A stretch of DNA of 64,000 nt from Heterobilharzia americana (lineage: Eukaryota > Platyhelminthes > Trematoda > Strigeidida > Schistosomatidae), in contig OX104128.1 in the NCBI GenBank assembly GCA_944470555.2, positions 38,795,920-38,859,919 of the forward strand, in the 5' to 3' direction. The position numbers were made by a program, and so were the translations under genes. Each line of letters starts with the position of its first letter. The first letter of the stretch is position 1. The notes beneath the pieces are model-generated. The model did not search any database, had not been told where the DNA came from, and was given only the letters and a program-made list of their open reading frames with translations. This document shows positions 55,400 to 64,000 of the stretch, piece by piece.

Positions 55400-55905
55400 T
55401 ATATCTCATTGAAGCTTAAGGAATCAACTCTCAAAGCTAGTCACCAATGAGCACCAGTTCAATTGGATTTTGAGGGATCTGTGGGGATTTGGAAATATTT
55501 CAAGTTGTTATTCATCGTAGACTGACATCAGTTGGAGGAACAATGGAAAGCTGGGAGCACTGGACAGCTGTTTCGTCCTAGTACGGGACTGTGGTGGGGG
55601 CAAAGCCTGATGGTCGTGAGGACAGTTACTCAACGATGATATTGGGTGGCAGTCGCGCTATATCGTGAGTTGACAGAAGTTGGAAATATGGGCCCCTGCG
55701 TTCTGACACACCTGCTCAGTGGTAACGTGCTGGCCACGGAACCTGAAGGTCACCGGTTCGATAGCTTGTGATGTGGGGTCGTGGGTGCGCACTTCTGAGG
55801 AGTCCCATATTAGGACGAAGTAGCTGTCTAGTGCTCCCAGGTTTCGATTGTTCTTCTAACTGATGTCAGTCTACGATCAATATCAACTTGAAACATAGGA
55901 ATTTA
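55400..55905. repeat. composite inverted hammerhead-SINE element
   Basis: Left block atctcattgaagcttaaggaatc (55412), gattttgagggatctgtggggattt (55473), then a minus arm 55515-55600 with a truncated ribozyme (core CUGANGA missing). A plus arm at 55615-55905 follows, with tatatcgtgagttgacagaagttgg, gtaacgtgctggccacgg, B-box-like ggttcgatagc and a near-intact ribozyme, ending gatgtcagtctacg. Best preserved plus arm of this family in the window. Confidence 0.7.
55788..55836 (+). ncRNA. hammerhead ribozyme motif, nearly intact
   Basis: GCACTT (stem I), CTGAGGAG (55795-55802), TCCC, ATATT, AGGAC, GAAG (55817-55820; the usual final A is G, which would pair with U as G-U), TAGCTGT, cleavage C, then TAGTGC. 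Stem II GUCC/GGAC and the outer part of stem I pair. One U-U mismatch sits next to the cleavage site. Confidence 0.6.
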
Positions 55906-56275
55906 GTTAAATATAGAAAGTCAAACACCAATAAGATTGACAATCTCGAAAAGCACTCTGCTACTGGATTGTATACTGAAGTCCAATGTAATTAGATGGT
56001 GAGAGAGGTTGATTACTGAATCTTTGTTCATCGAATCAACACCCAATATAACAGGTGTAATAGGAATGACGCATGCCAGAGACATGAGAACGCTTACTAC
56101 CAATAGAAACAAAGAATAAGATGTGATAGGGCTATAAACATCAGATTTTGAGAGTGGTGTGATTACATTGATGTGATTACGTGGAGTAATTTATACCGGA
56201 AACATTATCAAGTAAATGGTACTGTGTCACTGTTTTATAAATCAAATAAACAAATCTAACCTAGAATTGCCCAAG
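55906..56275 (+). mobile_element. Penelope-like element (family 1), 3' end only
   Basis: Matches 30.31-30.72 kb: RNLVKYRKSNTNKIDNLEKH-type coding, tctttgttcatcgaatcaac, then the same untranslated end (accggaaacattatcaag, aaatcaaataaacaaatctaa). Stops present. It abuts the hammerhead repeat without a gap. Confidence 0.7.
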
Positions 56276-56830
56276 TTTTACACCTATAATAGTTTTTTTT
56301 TAAAAGTTTTTATACTATTAGTTTGTACTGGCCGTAACATCAAAATCTTCTGAAGTATGCCTCATTTTTGTGCAACCCCCACTGTCATACATGCAGAGAA
56401 CTTACGTTTAGGATTTAAAAATGATTTGCATGCGGTGAAATTCCCTTTCAAAGATTCTCAGGTAAAATCATTCCAAAAGTTCAAAGTGTGCTAGTTTTGC
56501 AAGATTTTCTGTGTTATGCAATAGCTTAGAGCTGTGACAATTGAAAATCGATTATTTTTGGCTAAATATCTTTAGTAGTATCCAAAACCTGTTGATCCAT
56601 CAAAAAATGTGTTTTCCGAGATGGTTTTTTCAGAGATCTAGGAATCAATAATTAGTTGCAGTAGAAACAGTCTAGACTTTGTATGGAATATCTCTCACTT
56701 CTTTTCTATTAGGTTCAAACGTGTAACGCTAAGAGTTGTTACAAGCATGACTGTGATATTTAGGTTTAATTCTGTCAACATTTAATTTTCAATATTTAAT
56801 GAAGATATTATCAAAGGTTTCTCGTGAGTT
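56276..56830. other. non-coding, nothing recognised
   Basis: AT-rich; no supported feature. Confidence 0.4.
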
Positions 56831-56831
56831 T

Positions 56832-57725
56832 ATTATTATTGTTTTTTTCCCTTTGGTTCCTAGTGGAACATAAGACTTCAGCAGCACGTCACCATTGCAT
56901 TCTCTTTTCTGCAGTCTTTTCAACCTGGCGCCATGACTGCCCATGAGCTTTCATTTCTTCCTCACATGATCTCCTTGATGTCACCCTCACCTCGGACACC
57001 CAACTCGTCGTTTCCCATGTGGGTTCCAATCAACGGCCTGGCTCGTGATGTTCCCAAATGGTCTTCTCAGTGTATGCCCAATCCATCTCCAGTTCCTTCC
57101 AGTGCATATTTGTTGGGTGATAAGTTCCTTGTTGCTAATACTTTCTGGTCATCTGACCTTCAGTATCGAGCCAGCGTAGGCAGTTGTTGATGAATGTCTG
57201 CAGTTTGTTGGAAATGCTTTTCGTAACTCGCTAGGTCTCTGAACCATATAGAAGCACTGACTTGAAGTTCGTGTTGAAAATTTCTGATCTTGTTCTTTGT
57301 GGTGAGTGGGGTGCAGTAGATCTCCACACTGATTTCAGATTAATGAAAGCCTATCTTGCTTTTCCGATCCTGACCGGCCTCTACATCCTCGTCTGTGCGT
57401 GTGCCGCCTGTAGTTGAAACGATGCTGCCGAGGTAGGTGACAGAGGCTACTTCCTTTTGATTTCTCCTATTCATAGTGATTGCTGATTGTCGTTCATGCT
57501 GTTGTTTATTAGGTATCTTCATCACCTCCGTCTTCTCTACATTCACTTAAAGTCCCGTCTTCGTTGTCTCTTCTGTCAACTTGTTAGTTTTCGCCTACAG
57601 ATCTTCTAGTTTGTGCGATATTAGACATAAATCATCATCGGTGGAGAAATTCAAATCTTCTAGGTTCTTTTCATCTGTCCAGCCATTGTATGCTCATCTT
57701 TTTGTTTCTCTCGTGAGTTTAGAAC
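56832..57725 (-). mobile_element. SR2-like RTE, 5'-truncated, about 0.9 kb
   Basis: 3' end at 56832 (tttttttccctttggttcc), tail coding on the minus strand, then the frame 57546-57340 reading MNVEKTEVMKIPNKQQHERQ and EVASVTYLGSIVSTTGGTRT. Motif C variant NFSTDDDLCL lies near 57625-57650. The inner end is about 57725. Frame breaks present; the CAA linker is short here. Confidence 0.75.
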
Positions 57726-58500
57726 TGACTTTTTAGCATATATTTTCTTAGTATTTTGCCATCATTTATCTTGCAAAACCTGGTTATCATATAGTAAATT
57801 GTTCATCTGAGATTAACATACACTAACAGAATATCTAAAATAAAAGAGCATCGATTGAAGAATGAAACTAACAAATTGGAAGAAATCGATGTTCACGAAA
57901 GATTATAGAAAGTGAAGAAGAGGTGGCATTACTTTGCTTAGGCTTTCAAGGAAGATGAAGATGAAAAACAGAATTGTAATTTTGGATAAAAAAACAAACA
58001 AAACCAACTCTTTCAATAAAGATCTTGGAGACCAATAAAGTAGTTTTCTGAATTTTTAATATGAAAGTATCCCATAGTGCTTATTCGGTGGTTTTCAGTT
58101 CTTTCAAAATCGGGTTATTAAATAAAACAGTAGTTTGACTAAATACACTTTTATCTTTAGGTTTTTGGACTCAGTTGTTTACATATTACTGAAACTGTTC
58201 CCATTGCAACAACTGAGGATGCTGTCTGTCACTAGACAGATAGTAATTTAAAGCCAACAGAATCGCTGTTTACCCTGGTTTAAAACCTCACCTATTATCA
58301 TCATGTTGATTTTATGATACCTGGATTATTTTGTGCAAAACGATACTAACCAATAGATTTTCACTTCAAAAATTATTGATAGTTCTTGGACGCCGGACTA
58401 TACCTATTGAGTCATCGAGAAAAGAATAGATGAAATACATTTCGACTCCCTAATTATTTTTTATGTGTTATTCTTTACCCCCGCCCCCTCACTCCCTGTG
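57726..58500. other. non-coding, nothing recognised
   Basis: AT-rich. Could include non-coding parts of the DNA transposon whose transposase relic follows, but no terminal inverted repeats are seen. Confidence 0.35.
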
Positions 58501-58529
58501 CCACTTGTTGTCCAATCAAGATGGACGAG

Positions 58530-59051
58530 GAAACAACCTAGGTGATTGTCTGCACGAAATCGTCAAGTACTATAAAGCAGCGCAAACTGTGGAAGGGTTG
58601 CCGTATTTTCATGATGAGCCATGACACCATCCAAAGTATTGTCACCGAAAACAAATCAATCTTTATGGAGCGTTTTTGTGTCGCCGCGTTTCCGTCTTTA
58701 GAGTCTCTGAAGGTCGCCCTGAAGCAATACGAGAAGCAGACTGATTGGCGCATTTCTGAGATTTTAAAAAATCTTATTTGAGGCCGTAGAGTGGGTGCGT
58801 TCATAACAGATAACTGTCCTGCAATTTCGTCTGCATTATGCCAAGTTTTTCCCAACTCACATCACCTCCTGTGTCGTGTGCACATCATTCACGACGTGAT
58901 CAAAAGGGTAATCATATATACCAAATTATCTAGAAAATTTCAATGTTTGCAGAGATTACAACCTGAGGTGCTGCAATACTTCTTTTGGATGTTATACACA
59001 AAGAATGTGGAGAGGTTAGTGTCTTTGAATGCATCATGCAGCAGTCTCTAG
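58530..59051 (+). pseudogene. Mutator-like (MULE) DNA transposase relic
   Basis: One frame, broken by a TGA at 58779-58781, reads IVCTKSSSTIKQRKLWKGC, FPSLESLKVALKQYEKQTDW (58690-58750), then GRRVGAFITDNCPAISSALC, QVFPNSHHLLCRVHIIHDVI and KRVIIYTKLS. The block TDNCPAISSALCQVFPNSHHLLCRVH is the MULE-domain signature: the second catalytic Asp in xTDxxxAI, then FP-x-S/A-x-H-x-LC-R/x-H-I. The FxSLESLKVALxxYE block resembles the N-terminal FAR1/WRKY-like region. The first catalytic Asp region between them seems deleted, and the C-terminal part after 59051 is unreadable. A few hundred bases remain of a usual transposase of 500 or more residues. Cut-and-paste element, dead here. Confidence 0.65.
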
Positions 59052-59515
59052 GCATCCTCATAGGAGTCAATCTATCAACAGAGGTCTAGGAATTTAGCCT
59101 TGCATCGCAACGGGAAATTACAATTATCAAAACAATAACTACACTCAATACAATTTGAAACAGGCTCCCTGAAATATTATACAACAATGTCACTAAAGAA
59201 CAAAATTCATTACAAATTTTAAGTCCATTTTGAATTTAATCTTAACCTGAAGGCGGTTACTTTGTTAAAACAGATTTAATGTGGCAAGTGATGATTTTCT
59301 AAGCCAATCAAAATACAGACAGCTTATCTAAGCTCAACCAATCAGATTCCTAAAAGTAAGTGTCCTAGTCCAATAGGAAAGTATCTTGACCACACAAATA
59401 AAATAGCTTTTAAACAGAGGAATCAGCCAATCGTTTTCCATTTCCAATTTATTTTTTTCACCATAAATAAATTAGAGGGGGGATATACTGACATTAATAA
59501 TTGAGTCGACAAAGT
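59052..59515. other. non-coding, nothing recognised
   Basis: AT-rich stretch between the MULE relic and a PLE relic. Confidence 0.35.
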
Positions 59516-59519
59516 CCAA

Positions 59520-60130
59520 GGTATTCGATAAGCTATGAGTATTTAGCTGTTTTCTGATTGATTTAAGGACGTCTGACAGCCATTTGGCGATAGAATGGTT
59601 CGACAAATTGTTTATGTCCGAAATTGGACGTAAAACAAGATATACTTTTTATACTTTTGGGAGGCCATGTAAACTAGGAGTAACAGAACCAGAAGTGGCT
59701 GGTGATAGACTCATTATCCATTTTCTTCGGAAACTGAATGAACTTTCAATTTGTTCAGTGGTAAAATTTTGAGCAGTCTGTTTGAGAAAGTTACTCTTAT
59801 CTAATAAGACAGAGACCATTTTTACGTTATAGTCTGAAGGATTCATCAGGACAATACAAGCGCCTTTATCAGGACAAACTAACAGCAAATCTTTACTTTT
59901 TTTACAAGATTTCAGGTAGTTGCTTTCTACGCTCCTTTGTAAACAATTGTTTGCAATGTGGCTTGGTATTAAGATATTGATGACAACAATAAAAGACAGT
60001 TGATGTGAACTGTTCAAGTCTTTTGTTTGAAACTGGTAGGAGATCACTTGTTTGTTTAGTGAGGTTTGCAAACTAGAATTTTGTGTCGAAATCACTGTCA
60101 GTTCATGAAGTATCACAAATTTTCAGACTT
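59520..60130 (-). mobile_element. Penelope-like element (family 7), N-terminal/RT start
   Basis: Minus frame 60116-59649, which opens only after the true start was lost: NNCLQRSVESNYLKSCKKSK, DLLLVCPDKGACIVLMNPSD, YNVKMVSVLLDKSNFLKQ, then SVTPSLHGLPKV. Past a stop, the same frame continues as LRPISDINNLSNHSIAKWLS to about 59520. The PDKG-A-C-I-V-L-M block is the conserved PLE N-terminal/RT entry motif, and HGLPKVxK...LRPI is the next. The catalytic core and GIY-YIG are missing. Confidence 0.7.
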
Positions 60131-60179
60131 GTAGATAATAATTGCATTTGAATGGGAGTCAAATCTACCTTGGAATAAC

Positions 60180-60430
60180 TGAAAACATATTTTTCTGGTG
60201 CTTATGAAAAACGAGTATGTTTGTCTGATGGTTTAAGGCATCTCATCAACTTACCTTCGTCGTTACTTTCTCTTGTTCAAAAGTTTGTTACGTAACTATC
60301 TGCTATTCATGATTTCGATTTTCTAGCTTACTAATAAAATTATACACTATGGTTTAATAATAAACTGTTATTACGTTTATTATATATAAATACGATTGTA
60401 TAGCTTTAGAAAAACAAGTTTTGTCAACCT
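60180..60430 (+). repeat. PLE 3'-untranslated fragment
   Basis: Blocks attcatgatttcgattttctagc and tatggtttaataataaactgttat match 63688-63765 (cattcttgatttcggctttttagc, tattgtttaataatggactg). Probably the 3' end of a PLE whose coding part is lost. Confidence 0.45.
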
Positions 60431-60720
60431 GTCCTTGATATTTTGCAACACTACTTCACTAAGCAGTAAATATAGCCTTCTATATATTCTAGGTTGAATT
60501 TGATTTAGCGAAACGTGAAGCAAACAGTTGATTAGATCACAGAGATCAGTTATTACAACCTGATGTCGTGCTCGAATTGTGTTCTCTGAGCTAGATTGTT
60601 GAATTGTCTAATCGTTGTTTAATCTCAGAAGCACCTACAACTGAAGAAATAAACGACTGTGTCACTAACTTATCAAAAAACTACTAACAAAAATGGAGGG
60701 ACTTCTTTCTTCAAAAAGGA

Positions 60721-61611
60721 TTGAATTACAACACAGGAGATGCTACGAAACCAGAATTCTTTGCTGCATTAGAATCATCACTTAGAACATCAGGATTAAG
60801 TGAGTGCATTCAACAAGAAATACACCAAACAATCATACCGCCAACCAGGCAGAAGAGACATCGTGCTCAAATGAACACTCAAAAACAGAAAACATTAAGA
60901 AGACCGACAAATAGGAAAGACATCGTTATATTTCCAGCAGACAAAGGACGCATAACCTTAGTCATAGACGAAGAAGACTATATCAAAAAGGCAGAGGAAT
61001 TATTCAAAGATGAAAATGTATATCAACCACTTGAAACCAACCCTATCCAAAAGTTCGACAACCAAATCAACAAAACCTTGAACAAACTCTTCAAAGCAAA
61101 AGAAGTAACAAAGCAAGACAAATGGAGTATAAAACCAAATGGACCTGTCCTTCCTCAGTTCTGTGTCAGACTAAAACTACGAAAACCCGGTATCCCTCTA
61201 CGACCAATAGTCTCACTTCCAGGGACTCCAATATACTACATATCAAGAGAACTTTCGAGAAAACTGAGATATCTCGTTCAATTAAGCGAACATTACATCA
61301 AGTCACCAATGAAACACTTAGAAAAGATCAAAAACATTAACGTAGAAAGCGACAAATTAATGGTATCCTTCGATGTCACAGCACTATATACATAGATCGA
61401 ATCCCAACTGGCCAAGAAAACTATGTCCATCCTGCTCAATGAAGACAAAAGCATTTCAGAATACACAAAACTCAAATGTTCAACTCTGATGGATCTCATC
61501 GACCTTCGTCGGACAACATACTTCCTATTCAACTGCAAGATATACAAACCGATGAAAGGAACCCCAATGGGATCACCGATATCCGGATTAAAGGCAGAAG
61601 CAATGATGTAG
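60721..61611 (+). pseudogene. PLE family 3 RT, N-terminal half
   Basis: One frame with a TAG at 61393-61395: RRPTNRKDIVIFPADKGRIT, LVIDEEDYIKKAEELFKDEN (PLE entry motif, PADKG), LRKPGIPLRPIVSLPGTPIY, YISRELSRKL, DKLMVSFDVTALYT (motif A; catalytic Asp in SFDV), then, after the stop, YKPMKGTPMGSPISGLKAEA (motif B). The RT is typical of PLEs, with PLRPIVS and GTPMGSPIS. Without the TAG the frame would run from 60721 to about 61605. Confidence 0.8.
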
Positions 61612-61619
61612 AGATAGAA

Positions 61620-62213
61620 GCCATTATTGTACCTGTGATCAAACGAAAAATCTGAATTCGCTATGTGGACGACACTTTTGTTATCATTAAGAAAGATGAT
61701 ATAGAAAACACTCACAGTTTGATCAACAACATTTTCAACGACATCAAATTCATAATGCAGAAGTCAAACAACCAATCGCTATTCCTGGATGCTTTAGTCA
61801 GTAGGACAAATGCTGGAAAGCTGGAAACCCAAGTCTTCAGGAAGCCAACGCACACTGACCAAATCCTCAACTACATTGGCAACAACCAAACAACACACAA
61901 AATCAGTTGCATGCAGACTCTATTCAAAAGAGCCAGAACACACTGCAGTACAACAACGTCACAGAGAAACGAACAAAATTCCTTGATTTCCAACATAAAG
62001 AAGAACGGCTACCCACAAAACCTTATCACAAGATGCCTATCCCGTACATCATCAACTACAAAGTCATCGACAAAAATCAATAAACACATCATCCTACACT
62101 ACATAGAAAATATATCAGAAATCATGACGAGTTTGCTGAAACCATTTGGGATTGATGTGGCTCATAAGCCAAACGACTTCCTCCAAATCCCATTATGCAA
62201 ACCAAATGTGTGA
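61620..62213 (+). pseudogene. PLE family 3 RT, C-terminal half
   Basis: Frame-shifted against the first half. After a TGA come IRYVDDTFVIIKKDDIENTH (catalytic YVDD intact, 61660-61675), SLFLDALVSRTNAGKLETQV, FRKPTHTDQILNYIGNNQ, LFKRARTHCS, IKKNGYPQNLITRC and the thumb, up to IPLCKPNV and TGA at 62211-62213. From 61825 on it is almost identical to the minus-strand copy at 41658-41230. Confidence 0.8.
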
Positions 62214-62356
62214 CAACCAAAGGAGACAAACTGAATATCATTTACAAAATCAACTGCAATAACTGTGTTCAACACTACATTAGACAAAGTGATCGCCCTC
62301 CTCACCTCCGTCTACATGAACATCGATTGACCATTGAACGTCACGACATTCAATAA
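62195..62356 (+). pseudogene. PLE family 3 GIY-YIG endonuclease
   Basis: Overlaps the RT frame end by 19 bases in the minus-one frame: MQTKCVTTKGDKLNIIYKIN, then CNNCVQHYIRQSDRPPHLRL and HEHRLTIERHDIQ. Domain parts: IYKI strand, CxxC, YIR in place of YIG, Arg-rich helix with HEHR. The changed Gly is shared with the copy at 41.0-41.2 kb. Confidence 0.75.
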
Positions 62357-62800
62357 CTCATTTCAATGCATGTGGATAATTATGAACATGAATTCAATTT
62401 CGACAATGTAGGAATTTCGGACGTAGCGAGTGAACACGAGGAATATCAGAGAATTCCTAGAAGCTTGGTATTCATGTCAGTCAGATAGTCAGTCATTCAG
62501 CAATGAACAGATGTGTAGACATAGACTCAGTCTACTAAACAATAAGGAAAATGATGGACGACAGGAAGGTCAGAGTTGAAGCAGAGGAACAGCCAACAGG
62601 AGAATGACACAACCAATCACAAACCACATCGTCAGAGCAAGGCACTAAATCACTCATGGAGAGATATTGACAGCTCACTTCAAAGTGAAGTTGGTGCTGA
62701 TGATGTTGTCTAGCAAGACGATGAAAGCTTCATGATTAAACAGCCCAGCTCAAAGAACACAATACGACGATTACCATTCACCTGAGCTACAAATATTCTC

Positions 62801-63075
62801 CACTACTTCAGAATCTAATTTGTATATAGCTACAACTTTTATAATTAAAGCAGTGAATGCAGATCACTTCAGCTCATTTTTCTTGATATACAATTGTAGG
62901 TAAATTTGCTCAGTTGTCTCCATTCATCGGAAAATGTTTGAATTTATAGAAAATGAGAGATAATTCTGGGAATAAAATTTTCTTGTTCGATAATATCATT
63001 TTCTAAAGTACAATAATATTTTTATATATCATAAACATATAACAGTCTATTATTAAACAATAGTGTATAATTGGA
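62801..63075. other. non-coding, nothing recognised
   Basis: AT-rich stretch between PLE copies. Confidence 0.35.
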
Positions 63076-63079
63076 TGAC

Positions 63080-63490
63080 TAAACCGGAGTGTGTTCAGAA
63101 CAAGTTGCCGCTTTGAGCCACCTCAATGTGTGTCAACAAGTCCACTTTCTTCTGTGCAGCTAGTTATATAGACCGCACAAAGCGCGCACTTTCCGAACGT
63201 ATTTCCGAGCATTGTCCTGCATAGCTGTTGAGGGGAGAATGTAAGTCAATTAAGAGTTCAATTTTGAACATTTGGTCAACTCTGGATATTCAGGTCCACC
63301 AGAGTCCACCCAAGTCCTCAATCAGTGTCATTTATACAGTCAAATCGAGTAATTCAAAAGGAGTACGCCTTTGACAGTTGTACGCAGAAGAAGCATTGGC
63401 AATTCATCAACTCCAAGCTGATCTCTGTGTACAGAAACGTTTGTCCAATCTCTTGTCTTATCATGGTTTTTACACTTTCATATTTTTTCG
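63080..63490 (+). mobile_element. Penelope-like element (family 8), GIY-YIG end
   Basis: Frame from about 63130: CVNKSTFFCAASYIDRTKRA, LSERISEHCPA, a stop, then LLRGECKSIKSSIL. The pattern YIxRTKRxLSERIxEH-PAWL is the PLE GIY-YIG core, with YIG changed to YID. In another frame, AEEALAIHQLQADLCVQKRL and SNLL (63385-63450) is the conserved C-terminal EALAIxxLxPDLCVQ-type block. Frame breaks present. The 3' untranslated part may run to about 63800. Confidence 0.65.
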
Positions 63491-63499
63491 ATTTCATTA

Positions 63500-64000
63500 T
63501 AATTAGTTAGTTTATTGTTGTCACCTTCATTATGACTCTTGTCTCATTCTTCACCTTCTTTACATCTACCTATCAAGTGGATACTCAGTATTCGTATTTC
63601 TTACCTACCAAAAATTCTCTACCAATTGTCAAACTCCTTGCCTTTCGTCGTTATTTCCACTGTCTAAGAGATTTATATGCAACTACTTTGCATTCTTGAT
63701 TTCGGCTTTTTAGCACTTGATTAATGTAGTTATACCGTATTGTTTAATAATGGACTGTTATATGTTCATGATATAGAAAAGTACGATTGTACAGCTTAAG
63801 TGACCAATTTTCTATCTACCATTACTTACATGTCACTAAAGTTTCATTGATGGTTCTGATTGAGTAACAGAATCAACCTAACAACTACTTCATAAATATT
63901 ATTTCATCCACCTTCTCGTTTAGAAGCTGATTTAAAATAATATCAGTATGCATATTTGTATAAGTTATTGAAAGCAATTTAAAACAATTAGTTCCCAGTT
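63500..64000. other. probable PLE 3' region, then non-coding
   Basis: 63688-63800 resembles 60300-60410 (see that entry). The remainder to the window end shows nothing recognised. Confidence 0.35.

Larger units (their letters stand above)
60580..62800 (+). mobile_element. Penelope-like element (family 3), near full length, defective
   Basis: About 2.2 kb, with LTR-like ends in inverted orientation: tgtgttctctgagctagattg at 60585 and its reverse complement (cagctcaaagaacacaata) at 62748-62766. ORF pieces run in order: N-terminal and RT 60721-61395, RT centre 61396-61611 after one stop, RT palm and thumb 61620-62213, GIY-YIG 62195-62355. It shares about 1 kb of near identity with 40.63-41.69 kb. 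Defects: TAG at 61393, a frameshift near 61605, a TGA before RYVDD, and a frame change between RT and GIY-YIG. Confidence 0.85.

Noticed and set aside
62168..62213. A programmed minus-one frameshift site in the PLE
   Set aside because: No X-XXY-YYZ heptamer in the overlap; a shared inherited defect is simpler, so it is kept only as a question among the findings.
1..64000. CRISPR arrays, bacterial promoters, terminators, rRNA genes
   Set aside because: None seen; the short tandem repeats are eukaryotic microsatellites, and the window is eukaryotic.

Overview
The window is AT-rich animal nuclear DNA. It almost certainly comes from a blood fluke (genus Schistosoma); I cannot fix the species. 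Three things point there: many copies of an SR2-like RTE non-LTR retrotransposon, many Penelope-like elements (PLEs) with GIY-YIG endonucleases, and tRNA-derived repeats with a hammerhead ribozyme like the schistosome Sm-alpha family. There are no prokaryotic operons, no CRISPR and no rRNA.

Only one complete host gene can be supported: an intact, intronless P2X ATP-gated channel at 25401-27020 (+). It has all ten ectodomain cysteines, the ATP-contact residues, two membrane segments and the YxxxK motif. Two weaker spots may be exons of host genes: 438-594 plus 918-1089, and 42004-42172 plus 42873-43077. Neither protein is recognised.

The rest is mostly mobile-element debris. Layout: 1.3-4.9 kb, a degenerate APE/RT non-LTR element (-). 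7.7-8.8 kb, an internally deleted RTE (-). 10.9-14.2 kb and 21.3-24.7 kb, two near full-length but broken RTE copies (+). 16.9-18.3 kb, a PLE (-). 19.7-21.2 kb, an array of alternating inverted repeat arms. 25-27 kb, P2X. 27.5-37.9 kb, a mosaic of RTE 3' ends, PLE fragments and hammerhead repeats. 38.4-40.05 kb, a PLE copy with about 281-bp inverted terminal repeats and a 12-bp target duplication. 40.6-41.7 kb and 60.6-62.8 kb, two nearly identical PLE copies in opposite orientation. 43.5-44.5, 54.2-54.6, 59.5-60.1 and 63.1-63.5 kb, further diverged PLE pieces. 58.5-59.05 kb, a MULE transposase relic.

The elements interact as parasites and hosts do. RTE and PLE enzymes are the likely machinery that moved each other's defective copies and the small hammerhead-bearing repeats, since several groups of copies share the same ORF-breaking change. 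All protein-coding mobile elements here carry frame breaks, so none looks autonomous. Boundaries are by eye and usually good to about 20-50 bases.
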